64,000 nucleotides of DNA from Betaproteobacteria bacterium (GTDB lineage: Bacteria; Pseudomonadota; Gammaproteobacteria; Burkholderiales; Rhodocyclaceae). The stretch's first letter is position 1. The number at the start of each line of letters is the position of its first letter. The notes under the pieces were generated by a model, which saw only the letters and a list, made by a program, of their open reading frames with translations, was not told where the DNA came from and searched no databases. Location: contig JAHRYN010000001.1 of the NCBI GenBank assembly GCA_020621405.1, positions 944,250 through 1,008,249 of the forward strand, written 5' to 3'. The translations under genes were made by a program, and so were the position numbers. This document shows, one piece after another, positions 57,050 through 64,000 of this stretch.

Positions 57050-59419
57050 TCAGGCGCGCAGCTTTGCCCCGAACTCACGCTGTGCATACATCACCAGTCC
57101 ATGTACGGCCGCATCAACTTCAGCGTCCGCCAAAGTACGTTCAGTATCTTGCATAACTATGCGGAAAGCAAAGCTTTTTTCCGCATCCGCTATTCCTTTT
57201 CCCTGATAAAGGTCGAACAGTGCGATCTCCGTCACGATGGCAGGAGCAGCACCGCGCAGGCCTTCCAGCACGGACGCCGCTGCGGTCGAACGCGGCACCA
57301 GCAGCGCGATGTCCCGACGCACCGAAGGCTGTTTCGACAGCGTGCGATAGGCCGGCATGCTCACTGCAAGCAGCGGATCGAGATCCAGTTCGAACAGTAC
57401 CGGCGCGCTGCCGAGGTCATATCGCTGCACGAGTTCGGGGTGCAGTTCGCCGATGACACCAAGCAGACGACCATCCAGGCTGACCGATGCCGAACGTCCA
57501 GGATGCAGCGCCGGATGGCGCGCCACCGCGAAGGTCGCCTGAAGCGGCAGCATCAGCGTTTCGACATCCGCCTTCACGTCGAAGAAGTCTGCGGCCCGTG
57601 CGGCCGCACCCCACTGCTCGCCCTGCAGGCCGCCCCAAGCCAGCCCTGCGATGCGCAGGGTCTGGGCAAAACCAGGCACCGGTGATGCCGCTGCGTCGCG
57701 CGCGAAGCAGCGCCCGATCTCGAATACGCGAACCCGCTCCGCCTGCCGGCGACGGTTGGTCGCGACATTGTCGACCAGTCCGCCGATCAGTGTGGAACGC
57801 ATGACCGACATCTGGCTGGCGATCGGATTGGCCAGCACCACCGGCGCCTCGTTGCCGGCGAAATCCTGTTCCCAGCGACGTTCGACGAAGGCGAAGTTGA
57901 TCACTTCCTGATAATCGCGATCCGCCAACAGATGACGCAGGCTGAAGGCACTGCGTCGCGCCTCCGGCAGTTCCGACATGGCAAGCCGGCCGACTGGCGG
58001 ATGGGTCGGAATGTTGTCGTAGCCATGCAGGCGCGCCAATTCCTCGATCAGGTCTTCTTCGATGCGCAGGTCGAAACGCCAGGTCGGTGGCTGCACGACG
58101 AAATCGGCGCCGTCGCGCGTGAAACCGAGGCCCATGCGTGACAGGTGGCCGGCAATTTCATCGTCGGTGAACGACAGGCCGAGCACACGCGCGGCTCGCG
58201 CCGGACGCAGACGCACCGGGTCGCGCGACGGCAGCGCGGTGATCTGATCATCGACCGGCCCCGCCTGGCCGCCGCACAGTTCCAGAATCAGCTGTGTCAC
58301 CCGCTCGACACCGGCGACGGTGTCGGCGAAATCGACGCCACGCTCGAACCGATGCGCCGCTTCGCTGGAGAAGGCATAGCGGCGCGCACGCCCCTGGATC
58401 GCGTCGGGCAGCCAGAATGCTGCCTCGACATACACGTTGCGCGTTTCCAGCGAGCAGGCGGTCGATGCGCCGCCCATGATGCCGGCGAAGCTTTCCACAC
58501 CGGCGTCGTCTGCGATCACGCCGCAATCCGTGGTCAGCGTGATGGTCTGATCGTTCAGCAACACCAGCTGTTCGCCCGCCTTCGCCCAGCGGACATGCAG
58601 GCTGCCCTGCACCCGATCAAGGTCGAACACGTGATTCGGCCGGTTCATTTCCAGCATGACGTAGTTGGAAATATCGACCAGGATCGAAATCGAGCGCATG
58701 CCGGCGCGTTCCAGACGGCGCTTCATCCAGTCCGGCGTCGCCGCCGCTGCATTGACCCCGCGTATCACGCGGCCGGAAAAACGGCCGCACAGATCCTTGT
58801 GTTCGACCTTGACCAGCAGTACCTCGGACAGCGACACCGGTGCCGCGGCAACCGCCGGCAGGCACAAGGGCGCGCCGGTCAGCGCGGCGACTTCGCGCGC
58901 GATGCCGGTCATGCCGAAGCAGTCGGCGCGGTTCGGCGTGAGCTTGATGACAAACACGTTGTCATCCAGATCCAGATACTCGCGGATATCGGTACCGACC
59001 GGAGCATCCGCCGGCAGCGCGAGCAGCCCCGAAGCCTCTTCAGAAATGCCCAGCTCGCGTGCCGAGCACAGCATGCCGCTGCTTTCGACACCGCGCAGTT
59101 TGGCGCGCTTGATGTCAATGCCCGGCAGCTTCGCGCCGACGGTCGCGCACGGCACCTTCATGCCGGCGGCCACATTGGGCGCGCCGCACACGATCTGCAG
59201 CGGTTCGCCGCCCGCGTTGACCTGGCAGACGCGCAGGCGGTCGGCATCCGGGTGCGGCGCAACCGACAGCACTTCCGCGACGACGACGCCGGTGAATGCA
59301 ACGGCGGCCGGATCAAGCTCCTCGACTTCGAGGCCCGCCATGGTCAGCAGGTGAGACAGCGCCGCGGTGTCGATCGCCGGATCGACAAAGCTGCGCAACC
59401 ACTTTTCGGAAAATTGCAT
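57050..59419 (-). CDS. pheT: Phenylalanyl-tRNA synthetase beta subunit
   Basis: Part of the alpha2-beta2 phenylalanyl-tRNA synthetase; 789 residues. It starts with the conserved FSEKWLRSFVDPAIDT, has the tRNA-binding (EMAP-like) region around residues 40-150 (VCQVNAGGEPLQIVCGAPNV), the B5 helix domain (about 400-475), the catalytic-like core, and an FDX-ACB C-terminal domain (PSVRRDIALLVPRS, ending REFGAKLRA). It is 12 bp after pheS. Confidence 0.98.
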   Translation of the reverse strand: MQFSEKWLRSFVDPAIDTAALSHLLTMAGLEVEELDPAAVAFTGVVVAEVLSVAPHPDADRLRVCQVNAGGEPLQIVCGAPNVAAGMKVPCATVGAKLPGIDIKRAKLRGVESSGMLCSARELGISEEASGLLALPADAPVGTDIREYLDLDDNVFVIKLTPNRADCFGMTGIAREVAALTGAPLCLPAVAAAPVSLSEVLLVKVEHKDLCGRFSGRVIRGVNAAAATPDWMKRRLERAGMRSISILVDISNYVMLEMNRPNHVFDLDRVQGSLHVRWAKAGEQLVLLNDQTITLTTDCGVIADDAGVESFAGIMGGASTACSLETRNVYVEAAFWLPDAIQGRARRYAFSSEAAHRFERGVDFADTVAGVERVTQLILELCGGQAGPVDDQITALPSRDPVRLRPARAARVLGLSFTDDEIAGHLSRMGLGFTRDGADFVVQPPTWRFDLRIEEDLIEELARLHGYDNIPTHPPVGRLAMSELPEARRSAFSLRHLLADRDYQEVINFAFVERRWEQDFAGNEAPVVLANPIASQMSVMRSTLIGGLVDNVATNRRRQAERVRVFEIGRCFARDAAASPVPGFAQTLRIAGLAWGGLQGEQWGAAARAADFFDVKADVETLMLPLQATFAVARHPALHPGRSASVSLDGRLLGVIGELHPELVQRYDLGSAPVLFELDLDPLLAVSMPAYRTLSKQPSVRRDIALLVPRSTAAASVLEGLRGAAPAIVTEIALFDLYQGKGIADAEKSFAFRIVMQDTERTLADAEVDAAVHGLVMYAQREFGAKLRA

Positions 59420-59431
59420 TTCGGTAAGACC

Positions 59432-60469
<1,038 letters not shown>

Positions 60470-60489
60470 CTACCGGATAACATAGTGAC

Positions 60490-60518
60490 AAAAAAAGGAG
60501 GCTCAGCCTCCTTTTTTT
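60490..60518. terminator. Terminator between rplT and pheS
   Basis: Seven A, GGAGGC, a TCA loop, GCCTCC and seven T (60490-60518): a perfect, bidirectional intrinsic terminator. On the minus strand it ends the infC-rpmI-rplT transcript; the stem contains an AGGAGG sequence. pheS starts 27 bp further on, so it would need read-through or its own promoter. Confidence 0.9.
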
Positions 60519-60531
60519 GCGTTCGGGACGC

Positions 60532-60888
60532 TCAGGCGAGTTGGGCCTTGGCCTGATTCGCAATGGCAGCAAACGCCGCCTTGTCGAACACGGCGAGGTC
60601 AGCCAGCACCTTGCGGTCTACCTGGATCGACGCCTTGTTCAGGCCGTTGATCAGCTTCGAGTAGGTCAGACCGACTTCACGCGCGGCGGCGTTGATACGC
60701 ACGATCCACAGCGCACGGAACTGACGCTTCTTCTGACGACGATCGCGGTAGGCATATTGCCCCGCCTTCATCACCGCTTCCTTGGCGATGCGATAGACGC
60801 TGTTGCGGCGACCGCGGTAACCCTTGGCCTGGGTCAGTACTTTCTTGTGACGGGCTCGTGCCGTCACGCCACGTTTCACTCTCGGCAT
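60532..60888 (-). CDS. rplT: 50S ribosomal protein L20
   Basis: Early-binding protein of the large subunit; 118 residues. Characteristic segments are [40 protein letters not shown] and [20 protein letters not shown]. It lies 12 bp after rpmI. In other bacteria L20 represses the rpmI-rplT unit by binding its leader. Confidence 0.99.
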   Translation of the reverse strand: MPRVKRGVTARARHKKVLTQAKGYRGRRNSVYRIAKEAVMKAGQYAYRDRRQKKRQFRALWIVRINAAAREVGLTYSKLINGLNKASIQVDRKVLADLAVFDKAAFAAIANQAKAQLA

Positions 60889-60900
60889 GGTCTCGGCTCC

Positions 60901-61098
60901 TTATGCGTAGGGAAGCATGTTGCGGACGCGTGCATCGTCCGTGGCATGCACTTCCGTCATGCCGCGAAGCTGACGCTTCGACTTGGTGGTCTTCTTGGTA
61001 AGGATGTGGCGCTTGAACGCCTGCGAACGCTTGATGCTGCCGCTCGCCCGGACCTTGAAGCGCTTTGCAGCGCCCTTCTTGGTCTTCATCTTGGGCAT
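60901..61098 (-). CDS. rpmI: 50S ribosomal protein L35
   Basis: A 65-residue very basic ribosomal protein: [20 protein letters not shown], then [20 protein letters not shown]. It lies 169 bp after infC; that gap holds a near-perfect hairpin at 61223-61245 (TTGCCGGGC/GCCTGGCAA, one mismatch) and might hold an L20-binding leader, although I cannot establish the fold. Confidence 0.99.
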   Translation of the reverse strand: MPKMKTKKGAAKRFKVRASGSIKRSQAFKRHILTKKTTKSKRQLRGMTEVHATDDARVRNMLPYA

Positions 61099-61267
61099 GA
61101 CAAAACTCCATTTATGTCATCTTCACAGGTGGCCGCGAACCTTTCGCTGCACTTTCAGACCCGTGAACACTTGTTTTGCCGTCATCCGGAGATGGCGGCG
61201 GTGCGAAGCATTGCCTCACACATTGCCGGGCGCTATGCCTGGCAAATTCCTGGCGAAGATCCGGAAC

Positions 61268-61792
61268 TCAGACCTTCTTCTTGCTCGGCGCAAGCACCAT
61301 GATCAACTGACGGCCTTCGAGCTTCGGAAACTGCTCGACCACGGCCACCGCCTCGAGGTCCGCCTTCACACGTTCAAGCAGGCGGATGCCGAATTCCTGG
61401 TGGGCCATTTCGCGGCCACGGAATCGCAGCGTCACCTTTGCCTTGTCGCCTTCCTGGAGGAAGCGTGACAGGTTGCGCAGCTTGATCTGGTAATCACCCT
61501 CGTCCGTACCGGGACGGAATTTGACTTCCTTGACCTGAATCTGTTTCTGCTTCGACTTGGCTTCGGCGGCGCGCTTGGCTTCCTGATACTTGAACTTGCC
61601 GAAGTCCATCAGGCGGCAGACGGGCGGCTTTGCGAGCGGCGCTATCTCTACCAGATCAATCCCGGCCTCTTCGGCCAGAGAGAGCGCCTGTCGCGAGGAC
61701 ATGATGCCAAGCTGCTCTCCTTCTTCACCGACAAGACGTACTTCCGGGGCGTTGATTTCCGAATTGAGGCGCTGCGATTTCTGCTGACTGAT
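61268..61792 (-). CDS. infC: Translation initiation factor IF-3 (probable ATC start)
   Basis: Binds 30S subunits and checks start codons; 174 residues. Signatures: [60 protein letters not shown] and [20 protein letters not shown]. No ATG or GTG occurs at the correct place. The ATC codon at 61790-61792 stands 7 bp after GGGAG (61800-61804) and gives the normal length, matching the rare-start autoregulation known for infC. An upstream TTG at 61822 would overlap the thrS stop and lacks a ribosome site. It is directly downstream of thrS. Confidence 0.95.
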   Translation of the reverse strand: MSQQKSQRLNSEINAPEVRLVGEEGEQLGIMSSRQALSLAEEAGIDLVEIAPLAKPPVCRLMDFGKFKYQEAKRAAEAKSKQKQIQVKEVKFRPGTDEGDYQIKLRNLSRFLQEGDKAKVTLRFRGREMAHQEFGIRLLERVKADLEAVAVVEQFPKLEGRQLIMVLAPSKKKV

Positions 61793-61818
61793 GCTCGTAC
61801 TCCCGAGGCATAAAAAAA

Positions 61819-63741
61819 TCAAGCCGTGCGGTCGATGCCCCGTGTCGCGATTTCGTCATTCAGGCGCTGGACGAGATCGTTTAAGGTCATCTGCCCGAGA
61901 TCGATGTTTCCCCGGGCACGCACGGCAACCACTTCAGCTGCCTTTTCCTTGTCACCCACGACAATCTGGTAAGGCAACTTTTGCAAGCTATGTTCGCGGA
62001 TTTTATAGTTAATTTTCTCTCCGCGCAAATCGCATTCGACACGCAGGCCTGCCGCACGCAACGAATCCGCGACTTGCTGCGCGTAATCGGCCTGCGCTTC
62101 CGTGATGTTCAGCACGACAACCTGCACCGGCGCGAGCCACAGCGGGAAGTTTCCGGCGTGGTTTTCGATCAGGATGCCGATGAAGCGCTCGAGCGATCCG
62201 AGCACCGCCCGGTGCAGCATGACCGGCCGGTGACGGGCATTGTCTTCCGCAACAAACTCGGCATCGAGGCGCTCCGGCAGCACGAAATCGAGCTGCAGCG
62301 TGCCGCACTGCCAGGACCGGCCGATCGCATCCTTGATGTGGTATTCGATCTTCGGGCCGTAGAACGCGCCCTCGCCCGGCAGTTCGTCCCAGCTCATGCC
62401 GGCGGCGGACAGCGCTTCGCGCAAGCCGGCCTCCGCGCGGTCCCACACGTCGTCCGAACCGGCACGCTTGGCCGGGCGCAGCGACAGCTTGACCGCCACG
62501 TCGTTGAAGCCGAAGTCGCGATAGACGGCCAGCAACAATTCGTTGAATGCAGTCACTTCGGACGTGATCTGCGCTTCGGTACAGAAGATGTGCGCATCGT
62601 CCTGCACGAAGCCGCGCACGCGCATCAGGCCATGCAGCGCACCGGACGGTTCGTTGCGGTGGCAGGAACCGAACTCGGCCAACCGCAGCGGCAGATCGCG
62701 GTAGGAATGCAGCGCCGCATTGAAAATCTGCACATGCCCCGGACAGTTCATCGGCTTGACCGCGTAGTCGCGCTTCTCCGACTCGGTCGTGAACATGTTC
62801 TCGCGGTAGTTCTCCCAATGACCGGACTTCTCCCACAGCACGCGGTCCATCATCAGTGGCGTCTTGACCTCGCGGTAGCCGGCCTGATCGAGCGCCTGAC
62901 GCATGTACTGCTCGATCTGCTGCCACACCACCCAGCCCTTGGGGTGCCAGAACACCATGCCCGGGGCCTCTTCCTGCATGTGGAACAGGTCGAGCTGCTT
63001 GGCCAGCCGGCGGTGGTCGCGCTTTTCCGCCTCCTCCAGCATGTTCAGGTAGGCGTCCTGCTCATCCTTTTTCGCCCAGGCCGTGCCGTAGATGCGCTGC
63101 AGCATCTCGTTCTTCGCGTCGCCACGCCAGTAGGCGCCGGCGACCTTCATCAGTTTGAATACCTTGAGCTTGCCGGTCGACGGCACGTGCGGTCCGCGGC
63201 ACAGGTCGATGAAATCGCCCTCGCGGTACAGCGACACGTCCTGATCGGCAGGAATCGACGCGATGATTTCTGCCTTGTAGTGCTCGCCGATCGATTTGAA
63301 GAAATCGACCGCCTTGTCGCGCGCCCAGACCTCGCGCGCCACCGGAATGTCTTTCTTCGACAGTTCGGTCATGCGCTGCTCGATCGCCGCCAGATCTTCC
63401 GGCGTGAACGGGCGCTTGTAAGAAAAGTCGTAGTAGAAGCCGTTATCGATCACCGGACCGATGGTCACCTGCGCATCCGGGAACAGTTCCTTCACCGCGT
63501 AGGCGAGCAGGTGGGCGGTCGAGTGACGGATCATGTCCAGACCGTCGGCATCGCGTTCGGTCACGATCGCCAGCGAGGCATCGCCGTCGATCACGTGGGA
63601 TGTATCAACCAGCTTGTCATCGACCCGGCCGGCAAGCGCCGCCTTGGCCAACCCGGCGCCGATCGATGCGGCGACGTCGCGCACCGTGACGGCGGACTCG
63701 AAACTGCGGACCGATCCATCAGGCAGGGTGATATTGACCAT
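61819..63741 (-). CDS. thrS: Threonyl-tRNA synthetase
   Basis: Charges tRNA-Thr; 640 residues from the ATG at 63741 ([11 protein letters not shown]), preceded by GGAG 8 bp upstream. Domains are TGS (1-60), the editing domain with [10 protein letters not shown] (about 73-82) and a SAD region, the class II core with motif 2 ([20 protein letters not shown]) and motif 3 area, and a C-terminal anticodon-binding domain ([15 protein letters not shown]). The open frame to 63816 has no family similarity. Confidence 0.98.
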   Translation of the reverse strand: MVNITLPDGSVRSFESAVTVRDVAASIGAGLAKAALAGRVDDKLVDTSHVIDGDASLAIVTERDADGLDMIRHSTAHLLAYAVKELFPDAQVTIGPVIDNGFYYDFSYKRPFTPEDLAAIEQRMTELSKKDIPVAREVWARDKAVDFFKSIGEHYKAEIIASIPADQDVSLYREGDFIDLCRGPHVPSTGKLKVFKLMKVAGAYWRGDAKNEMLQRIYGTAWAKKDEQDAYLNMLEEAEKRDHRRLAKQLDLFHMQEEAPGMVFWHPKGWVVWQQIEQYMRQALDQAGYREVKTPLMMDRVLWEKSGHWENYRENMFTTESEKRDYAVKPMNCPGHVQIFNAALHSYRDLPLRLAEFGSCHRNEPSGALHGLMRVRGFVQDDAHIFCTEAQITSEVTAFNELLLAVYRDFGFNDVAVKLSLRPAKRAGSDDVWDRAEAGLREALSAAGMSWDELPGEGAFYGPKIEYHIKDAIGRSWQCGTLQLDFVLPERLDAEFVAEDNARHRPVMLHRAVLGSLERFIGILIENHAGNFPLWLAPVQVVVLNITEAQADYAQQVADSLRAAGLRVECDLRGEKINYKIREHSLQKLPYQIVVGDKEKAAEVVAVRARGNIDLGQMTLNDLVQRLNDEIATRGIDRTA

Positions 63742-63795
63742 GGCGTTGCTCCGGAAAACGGTAATCGGGGTGTAACAAAAACTCGGGACGAAAAA

Positions 63796-63826
63796 AAAGT
63801 GCGGCCTTGGCCGCACTTTCTTTTTT
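63796..63826. terminator. Bidirectional terminator between tRNA-Val and thrS
   Basis: AAAGTGCGGCC (63796-63806), TT, GGCCGCACTTT (63809-63819), with A and T runs on the two sides. On the minus strand it terminates the tRNA-Val transcript before thrS; eight T follow. Confidence 0.93.
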
Positions 63827-63947
63827 GCGCACGCCTGAAAGCGTCTTCTCGTGCGTCTTTGGCTGCAGGCCTCAGGCAGTGTGTGAAACCGGAGTGAAAC
63901 AAGTTCGCGGTGTCATAACGCTGCCTTTCAATTCCTGCAGTGTGTAT

Positions 63948-64000
63948 TGGTAGGCGCGATTGGACTCGAACCAACGACCCCCACCATGTCAAGGTGGTGC
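63948..64000 (-). tRNA. tRNA-Val (GAC), 5' part outside window
   Basis: The 3' 53 nt of a minus-strand tRNA: encoded CCA at 63948-63950, acceptor 3' strand CGCGCCT, T-arm with GGTTCGAGTCC, and anticodon stem-loop CCACC-TTGACAT-GGTGG giving anticodon GAC. The D arm and 5' acceptor strand lie beyond base 64000. Confidence 0.95.

Overview
The window is chromosomal DNA from a GC-rich betaproteobacterium. The gene orders (thrS-infC-rpmI-rplT-pheST-ihfA-merR, surE-pcm-nlpD-rpoS, grpE-dnaK-dnaJ), the flagellin type and the large polar-type flagellar cluster fit the Rhodocyclales/Methyloversatilis-like part of that class. This placement is inferred from gene content, not from a database search. I see no insertion sequence, prophage or CRISPR array. 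Most of the window is dense, well-conserved core genome.

Layout. 1-5.4 kb: a truncated Ser/Thr kinase with a cyclic-nucleotide-binding-like domain, divergent from grpE-dnaK-dnaJ, which has sigma-32-type promoters and elaborate intergenic hairpins. 5.4-10.6 kb (minus strand): a DGC-domain protein, GTP-dependent PEP carboxykinase, a Crp/Fnr-family regulator and cysS. 10.7-15.5 kb (plus): a TPR protein and an L,D-transpeptidase that share a C-terminal domain, two cyclophilins, lpxH and an unknown gene. 15.5-21.1 kb (minus): a heavy-metal RND efflux operon. 21.2-27.4 kb: a PAS protein, a trans-sulfuration enzyme, tRNA-Thr, a NarL-type two-component pair and a diguanylate cyclase.

27.4-52.8 kb is the flagellar region. 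It holds fliC-flaG-fliD-fliS-fliT, a FliK-like/FlhB-tail-like pair, a YcgR-type PilZ protein, an ethylene-receptor-like histidine kinase with an Rcp1-like response regulator, a cytochrome c, a beta-CASP nuclease-like protein, fliE, flrC and flrB (minus), then fliFGHIJKLMN, a Pmp3-like gene and fliOPQR (plus). I found sigma-54-type sites upstream of flrB, fliE and fliK, and sigma-28-type sites upstream of fliC, fliL and the diguanylate cyclase. These agree with a FlrBC/FliA class hierarchy.

52.8-64 kb (minus): rpoS-nlpD-pcm-surE, tRNA-Pro, merR-like, ihfA, pheT, pheS, rplT, rpmI, infC (probable ATC start), thrS and the 3' part of tRNA-Val.

The least ordinary elements are the kinase with an intact set of ethylene-binding residues next to motility genes, the FliK-like/FlhB-tail pair, the shared-domain TPR/transpeptidase pair, and several unexplained palindromes in promoter regions.
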